From positions 1 to 40,434 of the forward strand of contig JAQVGI010000009.1 of assembly GCA_028696805.1 (NCBI GenBank): a DNA stretch of 40,434 nt. The letters run 5' to 3'. Below are positions 17,701 through 25,949 of the stretch, one piece after another (within the stretch, counting starts at the first letter, position 1; each line of letters begins with the position of its first letter). Origin of the DNA: Alphaproteobacteria bacterium (lineage in GTDB: Bacteria; Pseudomonadota; Alphaproteobacteria; CAAHEQ01; UBA3637). The translations under genes were made by a program, and so were the position numbers. Under the pieces are notes generated by a model. That model worked only from the letters and a program-made list of their open reading frames with translations, had not been told where the DNA came from and ran no database searches.

Positions 17701-20700
17701 GGGCGGATGCTGCCGCCGGGCGCGGCGGTGGACGCGCTGGGGATGTTTTTGGGATGGACGCAGTCGGACGGCCGCATCGGCGCCGGCGCGTCGTCCGCCG
17801 GCTTTGTGGGTCTGGACAACCGCGTCGTCGACGCGGGCGGCGAGATCATCGGATTCTACGCGCCGCTGGGCGCCGCGGCGTTCAACGATGCGGGCCAGAC
17901 GATCGGGGCGGTCGGGACGGACGGCTCCGTGATGTCGTTCAAGAATGCGCGCGCCGGCCTGGTCGCGGCCGGGAACCTGGTCGTTTCGGACGGGCAGATC
18001 GTCGGGCGGATGACGGATGACGCCGTGTTGGCCAACGATTATGCGCAGGGGCAGACGCTGGCCGAAATGAACGGCGCCGGCGAGTTGTTCATGGACGGCA
18101 CGACGCGGCTCTACGGGTCGGCGATGACGAACGGGCTGGCGCTGAACCAAGTCAAGAAAGCGATGGGCGCCGTCGTTCCGACGGGACTGGCCGTCGCGAG
18201 CAATCTGGCTATTTTGGGGGAAAGCAGCCTGAACGGCGTCGTGCTGGCCGCCGACAAGGCGATCGGCGATGTGCTGGGCAACGGCGCGGTGCTGAACGCG
18301 CAGGGGATGATTCTGGGCGGCATCCTGCCGCCGGCGACATTCGTCAACCGCTCCGGCGAAGTGGCGGCGCGCAGCGCGGGCAAAACGGAAATCGTCGGAA
18401 AATCCGGCGTCAAGCTGGGATCGCACATGCCGTTCGGATCCTTGCTGACGGTGGACAACACCTGGGGCGGCCATGCGCTGAGAACGGGGATGGCCGTCGA
18501 TGATTTCGGTGCGCCCGTCGGCATCGCGGCCGCGAACGGATTGGTGTTGAGCAAGGCGGGGACGCTGGTCGGGCGCCTGCTGCCGGACGGAGGCGTCGCC
18601 GGCGTGGCGGCGCGCGAGACTTTCTCGCCGATGCCCTACATCGGGCGTCTGGCGCAGCAGGGCCTGCCCGTCGGGTACAAGGGCAACGTGCTCGGCCGGA
18701 CGACGATGAACGGCGACGTGTGGGACGAAGCCGACAAGGCCGTCGCGCGCGTGCTGGACGACGGGACGCTGCTGGCCGGCGGCGACATGGCCGGCGCCGT
18801 CGTGCGGTTCGGGACGGCGGTGTCGTGGGCGGGGCAGTATCTGGGCTCGGTGAACGGGGACGGGCAAGTCTTGTCCGCGGAAGGCCGCCCGATGGGGTCG
18901 GCCGCGACCAACGACGCGATCAAGGAAAGCCAGCTGAAAATCGTCGGGCAGGTCGCGCCCGAAAACCTGGTCGTCAACGACTGCAAGGTGCTGGGGCAGC
19001 CGAACTGGACGGCGCAGGTCATCAATGCGGCGGGGGACACCGTCGGCCGCGTCCAGAACAGCGGGTGGGCCGTGGATTCCTACGGCAACCGCGTCGGGCG
19101 GCTGGTGCGGCAGGGGCCCGTGATGTCGCCGACTGGGGAGTATCTGGGCCGCGTTTTGTCGGATTCCCGCATTGCAGACGCCGCCGGAACGGATGTCGGC
19201 TGCGTCAGGAACGACGGCGTCGCCGTCGACAATCTGGGCAAGGTCTTGGGCGCTTTGGTCGAGCGCGGGCCGGTTATCAGCCGCGCCGGCGCGATCGTCG
19301 GCCGCGTGACGAAGGACGGCGCCGTCATCGGCCGGACCGGAACGCCGGTCGGGCGCGCGCTGGGCGACGGCAAGGCGACGGCCGCGGACATGGAGGGCAA
19401 ACTGCTGGGGCGGATCGTGCCGCGCGACGAGGAGCTGATCTACGATTCCGTCGGCGGCGCCCTTTCCGGCACGTTGAGCCGCGGCGGCGAGTTCCGGAAC
19501 CTGGCCGGGGAAGTGATTTTCATGGTCAACGAAAACGGCGAGCCGATGGATCCGCTGGGCAACAAGCTGTGCTATTCGGGCGGGGACGTCACGCTGATGC
19601 GCGGCATGCAGGGCGAAACGCTGGGCATCATCTCCGACTGCGCCGTGCTGAACGCGACGACATGCGAGAAGATCGCGACGATCCAATCGGACGGCCGGAT
19701 CATCGACCTGAACAACGCCGTCTATGCGGTCGTCGCCGGAACGAAGCTGATTTCCGACAAGGGCAAGGATCTGGGCGATATCGTCGGCACGAGCGTGTCG
19801 CTGGAAAAATGCGGCGTCCGGCCGGGAAGCCGCGCGCCCGAGGACACGCCGTCCCTGCCCGGCCGCAAGATCAGGCTGGGCGACGGCAAGCTGTATGATG
19901 TCGTCGGCCAGTCCATCGTCGATCCCGAAACGGGCGAGATCAAAGGCTATATCGGCCCGGACGGCCAGCCCAAGGATTTGGATGAAGCGCTGATGAAGAA
20001 AGTGCCGCAGACGCCGATCGCCACGCCGTCGCAGCCGCCCGTCGTGCCGCCGATACCGGAGGCCACGCCGGCGGAAAAGCAGATTTCGAACGCGCTGCTC
20101 GGCGCGAAACGCGACGCGATGAAGCGCAACAAGGATTTCAGCCGCATCCAGCCCGGCGCCGCGATCTTGGCCAAAATCCGCAAGCGGAAGCAGAAGGATT
20201 GGGGCAAGCCCGTCGCGCGCATCGTGTCGACATGGCCCGTCGACATGTCCCGCGTCGTGCTGAAAGACAAGGCGATTCCGGCCGTCCTGGCGCACTCGAT
20301 CGATTCGCGGTTCACGAATGTGCCGGCGTCGGCGATCGTCGAGCGGAACGTTTATTCCGAGCACGGGCGCAACATCATCATTCCGGCGGGCAGCCGCCTG
20401 ATCGGGACGGCGCAGGAGGGCGCCGGCCAGGATAAGGTCGCCAAGCTGCAGATCACATGGCAGCGGCTGATCCGGCCGGACGGCGCGGCGTTCATATTCG
20501 AGGCGACGTCGGGCGACGCGCAGGGCCGCGGCGGCATTGCGGCCTACCTGGACGAGGAGCTGGTCAAGAAATACGGGCTGCCGCTGCTGTCGACGACCGT
20601 CACCTCGGCCATCAGCTATATGATGGCGACCAACCAGGATTTGCAGACGACCGAAAGCGGCACGGTGGTTCAATCGGCGCGGTCGCAGGCGGCCGCGGAC

Positions 20701-21261
20701 GCCCGCCAGAACTTCATCGATTCGATGGGCAAGATCTTCCAGCAGCTGCTGGATGAGGCCAAGATCATTCCGCCGGTCGTCTATGTGCCGTCCGGCACGC
20801 GGATGACGGTTTATGCGAACGAGGATTTGTGGCTGCGGAACGATTATGAAGACGAGCGCGAGTTCTTGGAATCGCAGGGCGGCGGCACCGGCGGCGGAGG
20901 TGGCGGCGGCGACGGCGGCGACGGCGTTGTCGGCAGCGATGCGGCCATTTTCAACGGGGAAGAGGATGGCATCGCCGATGCGGAGGGCGGCGCGGGGACG
21001 GAGGGCGGTACGGGAACGGAGGCCGGCGCCGGAGGAGGAACACCGGCCGGGACGGGATCCGGAACAAAACCCGGAACGCAGGAAGGCAGCAAGGCGACCG
21101 AAACAGCGGGCTCTTTCGTCGGCGGGCAGACTCAGGGCGACATAGCCAATAAGCTGGAAGACGCGCTGCCGTCTCCGAAAGGCGCGGGCGCCGTGGCGTC
21201 GTATGATCCGTCGGTGGATATGAAAAACCTCGAAGGCCGCATTGCGGAGCCGATTTTCTAG
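14755..21261 (+). CDS. virB10: Giant VirB10/DotG-type core protein with about 80 glycine-rich repeats
   Basis: 2168 residues (VirB10 is usually about 400; Legionella DotG about 1050). ATG 14755 after GAAGGTG. Order: cytoplasmic N-terminus; one membrane helix at about 20-39 (MILIGVGVLLLLLLVLFLLP); an Ig-like domain at about 68-180 with a Cys pair (FETTCPLDGAILSGQTCLMK); from about 222 to 1740 a 17-residue repeat of the form 'xxxGxxxGxVxPDGxVx' (for example DETGGVIGRPLADGSVV, NIKGQTLGAVRPNGFIV); a linker; the TrbI/VirB10 domain at about 1840-2020 (SRFTNVPASAIVERNVYSE, NIIIPAGSRLIGTAQE, PLLSTTVTSAISYMM); VPSGTRMTVYANEDLWL; a Gly/Thr-rich tail. VirB10 spans both membranes and transmits ATPase energy to the channel. 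The repeat rod probably spans or pads the periplasm. No frameshift is visible. Confidence 0.92.
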   Translation: MQEQRASSSEQYIKKTNRNMILIGVGVLLLLLLVLFLLPEKQAEIEPDTPIIGTNELGPLSDAPTAGMGIGTLVVTPAQIAMEKVVLGSKAEAIVTLTAKDGDILVLGAELAEKQEDGFEFETTCPLDGAILSGQTCLMKIHWTPAALRQLQNMLVIRWHERDVAAVKDEKTIIQLKGQSTDSKDCVICENVAAAKKPRVVMRLDGALYDAEDDTSVIIDGQKYKITENNVVVDENKKIIAVAVPKRIPVGLDGKVLGNVSDAGEVISDVGEKLGRALDDGTIVDASLKVLGAALPIVSVMDETGRVIGKMKSDGTIVDETGGVIGRPLADGSVVGLNGVALGVLSPWGLAIDLNGALMGGVLPDGSVRNIKGQTLGAVRPNGFIVSTQGEFLGGVIPAGVGVASGCQSVGVVALNGEVRNTFNQLVGRVLLDGSVVSENGKDIGVAVRQGLVVSDKAVVGFVNSEGKAVDAKGHVIGCVNPDEAVVADKKAVGAVLARGRVVGQKCSVLGSVYPDAQARNPAGEIVGRVLPDKYVADKGKIIGAVVPRGGAIADGCRFLGLIALNGQVIDAFGARVGCVTPEKTIVDDKGGVIGGVSIRGLAFDNAGKVLGRVRMDGKVIDASGKIIGCVDPDGNVTDLKGNPIGRVGQQTPGGFQTPIGDVFARTNEAGVIEEVIIPDGVVVSNDGLILGRYSSANGYALDAKGERFASVLPDLTAVAGDKTKIVGALIPDQSTFMDDSGKYLGMMQVDGRLVDAQGAVIGAIRADGTLIDKDNKIIGYKIPRGNVFSAAGQMVGFVDARGAVSGPDKTKVGRVLANGLAVSDNNQILGGVFPAIGVPIGPDGVLGGMTPYGEVKDASGRKVGAFTPFGLIWANDGKAIGRLVKIGAVVNAKGNLVAQHTLKGLVLNADDVPVGRLTTSGTAFTKDGVLLGRVVPRAPVVDAAGRFVSYTAPDARVMTDNKPAGIVGVSGYVFTEQNGIAGRMLPPGAAVDALGMFLGWTQSDGRIGAGASSAGFVGLDNRVVDAGGEIIGFYAPLGAAAFNDAGQTIGAVGTDGSVMSFKNARAGLVAAGNLVVSDGQIVGRMTDDAVLANDYAQGQTLAEMNGAGELFMDGTTRLYGSAMTNGLALNQVKKAMGAVVPTGLAVASNLAILGESSLNGVVLAADKAIGDVLGNGAVLNAQGMILGGILPPATFVNRSGEVAARSAGKTEIVGKSGVKLGSHMPFGSLLTVDNTWGGHALRTGMAVDDFGAPVGIAAANGLVLSKAGTLVGRLLPDGGVAGVAARETFSPMPYIGRLAQQGLPVGYKGNVLGRTTMNGDVWDEADKAVARVLDDGTLLAGGDMAGAVVRFGTAVSWAGQYLGSVNGDGQVLSAEGRPMGSAATNDAIKESQLKIVGQVAPENLVVNDCKVLGQPNWTAQVINAAGDTVGRVQNSGWAVDSYGNRVGRLVRQGPVMSPTGEYLGRVLSDSRIADAAGTDVGCVRNDGVAVDNLGKVLGALVERGPVISRAGAIVGRVTKDGAVIGRTGTPVGRALGDGKATAADMEGKLLGRIVPRDEELIYDSVGGALSGTLSRGGEFRNLAGEVIFMVNENGEPMDPLGNKLCYSGGDVTLMRGMQGETLGIISDCAVLNATTCEKIATIQSDGRIIDLNNAVYAVVAGTKLISDKGKDLGDIVGTSVSLEKCGVRPGSRAPEDTPSLPGRKIRLGDGKLYDVVGQSIVDPETGEIKGYIGPDGQPKDLDEALMKKVPQTPIATPSQPPVVPPIPEATPAEKQISNALLGAKRDAMKRNKDFSRIQPGAAILAKIRKRKQKDWGKPVARIVSTWPVDMSRVVLKDKAIPAVLAHSIDSRFTNVPASAIVERNVYSEHGRNIIIPAGSRLIGTAQEGAGQDKVAKLQITWQRLIRPDGAAFIFEATSGDAQGRGGIAAYLDEELVKKYGLPLLSTTVTSAISYMMATNQDLQTTESGTVVQSARSQAAADARQNFIDSMGKIFQQLLDEAKIIPPVVYVPSGTRMTVYANEDLWLRNDYEDEREFLESQGGGTGGGGGGGDGGDGVVGSDAAIFNGEEDGIADAEGGAGTEGGTGTEAGAGGGTPAGTGSGTKPGTQEGSKATETAGSFVGGQTQGDIANKLEDALPSPKGAGAVASYDPSVDMKNLEGRIAEPIF

Positions 21262-21270
21262 GAGAATGGC

Positions 21271-22260
21271 ATGGCGGAATTGCCTATTTCAGATACCTAC
21301 CGCGTTTTGGAGTCCGTGATCCGGCCGCTGGCGTATTGGTACAATCAGGAAAACGTCGAGGAAATCGCCATCAACAGCCCGGGCGGCATCTGGCTGCGCG
21401 TGCGGGGCAAGCATGCGTATCCGTGGCATTTCCACGAAGACCCGAAGCTGACGCGCGAGTATTTGAACAACCTGCTCTATGTTATCGCGAACACGTTCGA
21501 CCTGGCGTTCGATCCGGTCGGCGGAACACCGGTCGTGTATGCGACGTTGCCGGGCGGGCACCGGTTCTCGGGCATCTCCGGCCGCAACGTGATGTATGAC
21601 AACGGCGACCTGACCGGCGGCGTCGCGATGGCGGTGCGCGTGTTCAAGGACGACGTCGCCGTCGACATGTCGCAGTTCGGCCTGGTCCAGGGCGGGCGGC
21701 TGCGCCCGATCAACAAATTGAAGAGCGTCGAGGATCCCGACGATCCCTACGACCGGCTCGTCCTGTCCATCAAGCGGGGGGACCATATCCTGATCAGCGG
21801 CGCGACCGCGACCGGCAAGACGACTTTCCTGAACAACATCATCAAGCTGCTGGACGAGCACAAGCGCATCCTGACCATCGAGGACACGCGCGAGCTGATC
21901 GTGCCGCATCCGAACCGGGTGCACATCGTGCTGCCGCGGACGGAGCTGACGAACGCGTTCGACTACCGGCGGGTGATCGACCTGGCGGTGCGGTTCACGC
22001 CCGACTGCATCATCGGCGGCGAGATTTCGACGTCGAACGCCGGCGCGATCTGGGAGCTGATGGGATCGGGGCATGACAACTGCTTCGCGACGATCCATGC
22101 CGAGAGCCCCGAGGCCGCCTACAAGGCGTTCGTCGGGCGCATCCTGCACACGTATCCGTCGACGGACAGGGAAAAGACTTTGAAGGAAATGAAGGACAAG
22201 CTGCGCGTCGTGCAGATCAACCGCGACGGCAACATCCGCGCCGTGACCGAGATCACCTGA
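21271..22260 (+). CDS. virB11: VirB11-type secretion ATPase
   Basis: 329 residues, normal for VirB11; ATG 21271 after AGGAG. Cytoplasmic hexameric ATPase that powers assembly and transport in type IV secretion. An N-terminal domain of about 150 residues (VEEIAINSPGGIWLRVRG is the family's substrate-side motif), then the RecA-like domain: Walker A GATATGKT at 177-184, TIEDTRELIVPHPNRVHIV (Asp box), Walker B-like DCIIGGE at 245-251 and the His box SGHDNCFATIHAES. VirB11 proteins normally have Arg after GE(V/L/I); here it is Ser, a small oddity. It closes the secretion operon; the next gene has its own promoter. Confidence 0.93.
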   Translation: MAELPISDTYRVLESVIRPLAYWYNQENVEEIAINSPGGIWLRVRGKHAYPWHFHEDPKLTREYLNNLLYVIANTFDLAFDPVGGTPVVYATLPGGHRFSGISGRNVMYDNGDLTGGVAMAVRVFKDDVAVDMSQFGLVQGGRLRPINKLKSVEDPDDPYDRLVLSIKRGDHILISGATATGKTTFLNNIIKLLDEHKRILTIEDTRELIVPHPNRVHIVLPRTELTNAFDYRRVIDLAVRFTPDCIIGGEISTSNAGAIWELMGSGHDNCFATIHAESPEAAYKAFVGRILHTYPSTDREKTLKEMKDKLRVVQINRDGNIRAVTEIT

Positions 22261-22290
22261 TCGGCGCGCGGCGGCTTTTGTCGTTTTTTG

Positions 22291-22318
22291 TTGACAATCG
22301 CCGAAAAAATCCTAAAAT
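22291..22318 (+). promoter_or_regulatory. Promoter of the Cys-rich pilin-like gene
   Basis: TTGACA at 22291-22296, 16-bp spacer, TAAAAT at 22313-22318. The TTGACAATCGCCG start resembles the promoters at 3207, 4208 and 5355. Confidence 0.7.
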
Positions 22319-22344
22319 AAGGCAAGATGACGAAGGGGGAGTGT

Positions 22345-25300
22345 TTGGAACGGAATTGCAAGCGCATGCATCGGGAACGCGGCCGCACCATGATCGAGAT
22401 GCTGGCGGTGCTGGGCATCATCGCGCTGGTTTCCATCGCCGGCATCACCGGATACCGCGCGGTGATCAGCCGGTACCGCGCCAACCAGACGATTTCTGAA
22501 ATCGGCTCGCGCGCGGCCGTCGGCGCGTCCCAGCTGCGGATGGGGCAGGAGCTGAACGACGCCGAATTCGGCGCCAGGACGGGCATGGGATATGCCGCCC
22601 GGTTCGAAACGGGGCCGGACGCCCGCGGGTTCGACGTCGTCCTGTCGGGCGTCCCGGCGGATATCTGCGCGCGCATCGTCGACGCGGGCTGGAATGCGCC
22701 GCTGGCCGTGTATGTCGGGACGGATGAGGCCGAAGTTTCATCGGGCGGTCGGGAGGAAGCTGACGCGGCGGATATCTGCGCGGAAAAAGCGGACGCCGGC
22801 GGCCTGGTGGCGATGGCGTTTTTATTTGAAGGCAACAAGAGCGGCAGCGCCGTGAGCTATGTCCGGTGCGCGGACAGCTGGGACTGCGCCGCGGCCGACT
22901 GCTGCTTCCGGGGGGCGTGCGTGCCGCGCGCGGACGGCGCATGCGACGACGATTCGGACGATGATGACACGCCGCCGCCCGACGCGGGATGCCCGGCGGG
23001 AACGCAAAAGGTCGGCAATCTGTGCGTGAAGATCGTCTGTCCGCAGAATCAGGAGCTTGTCGGCAGCACCTGCGTGGATTGTCCGCCCGAACGGCCCGTC
23101 TGGACGGACGGCAAATGCTACGCGTCCGGCGGCGGGGGCGGAGAGTGCCCGGACGGCCAGCGGAAAGTAGGCGGCGCCTGCTGTATCGCGAAATATGACG
23201 GCATTTTGAAAAAATGGGTATGCTGCGCCGGGGATTTGGTGCCCGTCAATACCGGGACGCCGGGCTATGTGTGCTGCGGCAGCGGGCAGCAGGCCGTCGA
23301 CGGGACGTGCTGCGAGGCGCCTGACAAGCTGGCGGCGCTGGTTTATGGCGGCACCGGGTGGAAATGCTGCGCGTCCGGCGCCGCGAGACGGAATGAGTCC
23401 GGTGAGACGGAATGCTGCGCGGTCGGCGAGTGGGCGACGCGCAAGAACGACGGCATAACCGCCTATATGTGCTGCCCGGTCGGCCAACATGCGTCGAGCG
23501 GCGTTTGCTGCCCGACGGACAAGCCCGCCGTCGTGACGGATCCGGCGGTTCTTAAAAAGATTTGCTGTCCGGCCGGATCGGGCGGAGCGGCGAACGGGAC
23601 ATGCTGCCCGGCCGGCCAGCACGGCGTGCGGGACGCCGCTGCGGCGAATACATGGCAATGCTGTCCGCAAGCGTCCGGTTCCGCCGCGTCCGGCCAATGC
23701 TGCCCGAGCGGGAAAAACGCGTCCGCGACGGAAGGCCAGGCCCGCTGCTGCCAGCCCGGCGAAACCCTCCGGAATGTCGACGGGGAATACCTGTGCTGCG
23801 CGCAAGACGGCGGGCAATGGAAATGCAATTCATGCGCGACGGATCCGCTGAAAGACTCTGCCGGCGACTGCCATCTCTGCGATGCGGTCGAGAGTGTCGA
23901 CGTGTCCTGGAATCCGAATGCCTGTCTGGCATGCGGGAGTCACAGGACATTATTCCGGCATGACGGGATCTGGTGGTGCGGCCTGCGGTCGTGTCCGGCG
24001 GATAAGCCGTTGCAGGACAAGAGCGGCGATTGTTTTTCGTGCGCCGCATCGGAACCGATCGACACAAATAATTGCGCCGTTTGCCCCGGGCGCGTCATGC
24101 AGGATGGCATGTGCAAGCCGGCTTGTCCGGAAGGCCAGTTTTGGAGCACGTACGGAGCCTGCTATTCGTGCGACGAGCCAATCGATGTCCCATCCACGGC
24201 TGCGCAGTGCGCCCTGTGTCCGCAACGCGAGAGGTCAGGCTACGATAGATGTGTGCTGACAACCTGTCCGGACAATAAACCTTTGAGAGATTTGGGCGGT
24301 TCTATGTCAGCAACAACATATTCCACATATATCAAAGGATGCTATGCATGTGGTGACGGACGTTCCATCACAACGTATGAGTCGGAGTGTCAGACGTGTG
24401 GCAATCGTCAATGGAATCTCAGCGGTTGGCCGAGCGGTGGTCCGGGGCTGTGTACGTTGAGTTGTTTGGAAGGGGAGGGAATATGGGACGTAGCAGATCT
24501 CAACAAGAATCCATATTGCAGGTCTTGCAATTATCAACAAATAATTCTCATGGACGATAATGCGGGATGGGGATCTTATTCTTCGCAAAGCGCCGCGCAA
24601 TCCGCCTGCGAAGCATGCGGCCGTTATTTTATTACAAAATCTGAACCATACTGCTGCGGAGTGAGTGGTGGCGTATGTGTACAAGAGTGCACCCAAACGA
24701 CTTTTATCTGCTCTTTGACGCCCTGTTCCACGTGTGGAGATAACTGGGGATGCTCCGAGAATACATTCCCCGTTGTTAAAGACGGGAGGGACGACTATCT
24801 GCAATGCCGCTCCTGTGATGAGCCTCTGTTGTTGGGGGAGGACGGGGACTGCTCCTCATGCCCCGCGGGAAAAAGGAATGAGGATTGCTCGTTGAAAACG
24901 TGCGCCGCCGGCACATATAATCCGAATTCGCAATACAATGCGCCGCCGTGTGTCGCGTGCCCGGCCAATGTGTCCGGTCTGACGGAAACGTTATGCACCA
25001 GCTGCGGCCGTTGGTATAACGACGCCTGTTGTCCGGCATTCAGCGCGCTGACCACGGCGGCGTCGTGCGCGGCCTGCGGCGGATATTGGGAGGGAGGTGC
25101 GTGTTTGGCCGATTGTCCGACGGCGCTGGATACGCTGACCACGGATGAAACATGCTGGCTGTGCGGCGGGGATTGGGAAGACGGCGCATGCGGATGTCCG
25201 CCATTGGATGCGTTGTTCTCGGCCGCATCCTGCGAGTATTGCGGCGGGCATTGGTTTAATGGTGCGTGTTTGGCAAGCTGTCCGTCGAAGTTGTTTGTTC

Positions 25301-25635
25301 CGACAACGGCCGCATCGTGTGCAGGTTGCGGCGGCAATTGGACCGGAACCTCCTGTTGCCCGCCGGCGCAGATAACCTTAACCACACCTATTTCATGTGC
25401 GGTTTGCGGCGGAAGTTGGATCTATGACCCAAATGCTGAAGGATATATTTGTTGCCCCGTGCCGCTGGCGGTGGAGACGTTGACTACAGCCTTCTCATGC
25501 TATATATGTGGTGGTTATTGGGTTAAAAGTGGCGCGTGTTTGGAAAATTGTCCGGCAGATATTACAACGTTGGGTATAATAGGATCATGCTATGATTGCG
25601 GCGGAGTTTGGGATTCTTGGTATGGGTGTTCTTAA
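22345..25635 (+). CDS. Giant Cys-rich protein with type IV pilin-like N-terminus
   Basis: 1096 residues from TTG 22345, chosen because GGGGAG lies 3 bases upstream; ATG 22327 lies only 9 bases after the -10 box and would be nearly leaderless, but cannot be excluded. N-terminus: basic leader, then a class III-type hydrophobic helix (GRTMIEMLAVLGIIALVSI), as in pilins and pseudopilins (Glu at +5-like position). Then a globular part to about 165, an Asp-rich spacer, and roughly 120 cysteines in three repeat types: 14 CC pairs (about 270-490, 'W.CCP.G....G.CCP'); C-x2-C pairs (about 495-860); and eight 'SC..CGG.W..G.C...CP....LTT' units (about 870-1096). Probably an exported, heavily disulfide-linked fibre or adhesin. 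The segments at about 24230-24800 and 25380-25620 are AT-richer than the rest, suggesting mosaic origin. Confidence 0.85.
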   Translation: MERNCKRMHRERGRTMIEMLAVLGIIALVSIAGITGYRAVISRYRANQTISEIGSRAAVGASQLRMGQELNDAEFGARTGMGYAARFETGPDARGFDVVLSGVPADICARIVDAGWNAPLAVYVGTDEAEVSSGGREEADAADICAEKADAGGLVAMAFLFEGNKSGSAVSYVRCADSWDCAAADCCFRGACVPRADGACDDDSDDDDTPPPDAGCPAGTQKVGNLCVKIVCPQNQELVGSTCVDCPPERPVWTDGKCYASGGGGGECPDGQRKVGGACCIAKYDGILKKWVCCAGDLVPVNTGTPGYVCCGSGQQAVDGTCCEAPDKLAALVYGGTGWKCCASGAARRNESGETECCAVGEWATRKNDGITAYMCCPVGQHASSGVCCPTDKPAVVTDPAVLKKICCPAGSGGAANGTCCPAGQHGVRDAAAANTWQCCPQASGSAASGQCCPSGKNASATEGQARCCQPGETLRNVDGEYLCCAQDGGQWKCNSCATDPLKDSAGDCHLCDAVESVDVSWNPNACLACGSHRTLFRHDGIWWCGLRSCPADKPLQDKSGDCFSCAASEPIDTNNCAVCPGRVMQDGMCKPACPEGQFWSTYGACYSCDEPIDVPSTAAQCALCPQRERSGYDRCVLTTCPDNKPLRDLGGSMSATTYSTYIKGCYACGDGRSITTYESECQTCGNRQWNLSGWPSGGPGLCTLSCLEGEGIWDVADLNKNPYCRSCNYQQIILMDDNAGWGSYSSQSAAQSACEACGRYFITKSEPYCCGVSGGVCVQECTQTTFICSLTPCSTCGDNWGCSENTFPVVKDGRDDYLQCRSCDEPLLLGEDGDCSSCPAGKRNEDCSLKTCAAGTYNPNSQYNAPPCVACPANVSGLTETLCTSCGRWYNDACCPAFSALTTAASCAACGGYWEGGACLADCPTALDTLTTDETCWLCGGDWEDGACGCPPLDALFSAASCEYCGGHWFNGACLASCPSKLFVPTTAASCAGCGGNWTGTSCCPPAQITLTTPISCAVCGGSWIYDPNAEGYICCPVPLAVETLTTAFSCYICGGYWVKSGACLENCPADITTLGIIGSCYDCGGVWDSWYGCS

Positions 25636-25713
25636 GGTTTGCAGTGAGGTCCGTCATATTCAAAGAAAGTATCGGGGCGGCGTGATAGGATAAGCGTCCC
25701 CGCCAAATAATCC

Positions 25714-25742
25714 TTGCGCTTTCGGGGGGATTTTGGTATAAT
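25714..25742 (+). promoter_or_regulatory. tRNA-Thr promoter
   Basis: TTGCGC at 25714-25719, 17-bp spacer, TATAAT at 25737-25742; the tRNA starts 24 bases later. The 78 bases before it, after the pilin-like gene, hold only a weak GGGGCG/CGTCCCC hairpin without a T-run. Confidence 0.7.
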
Positions 25743-25765
25743 GTTCCCCGCGCTGGGGGCGCTGC

Positions 25766-25841
<76 letters not shown>

Positions 25842-25885
25842 CTTCCTTCGATTTTTCATTTCCGAATCCTTCCGTCATTTGCCGC

Positions 25886-25915
25886 TTGCAAAAGCGTGCT
25901 CGACGCGCTTATATT
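25886..25915 (+). promoter_or_regulatory. Promoter of the CoA-disulfide reductase gene
   Basis: TTGCAA at 25886-25891, 18-bp spacer, TATATT at 25910-25915, followed by AAAGGAGGGA and ATG 25950. Confidence 0.6.
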
Positions 25916-25949
25916 ATCCCTATCTGTTTCAAACGAAAAGGAGGGACTT

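Noticed and set aside
14755-19990. Repeats in the VirB10 gene as a CRISPR array or non-coding satellite
   Set aside because: The 51-bp period is degenerate at DNA level, stays in frame for 1500 codons and lies within an intact protein; no spacer/repeat alternation.
24230-24800. Low-GC part of the Cys-rich gene as a separate inserted gene
   Set aside because: The frame and the C-x2-C periodicity run straight through, so it is part of one protein despite the composition change.
25660-25712. Hairpin GGGGCG/CGTCCCC as a terminator of the Cys-rich gene
   Set aside because: Bulged stem and no T-run follows; reported only in passing.
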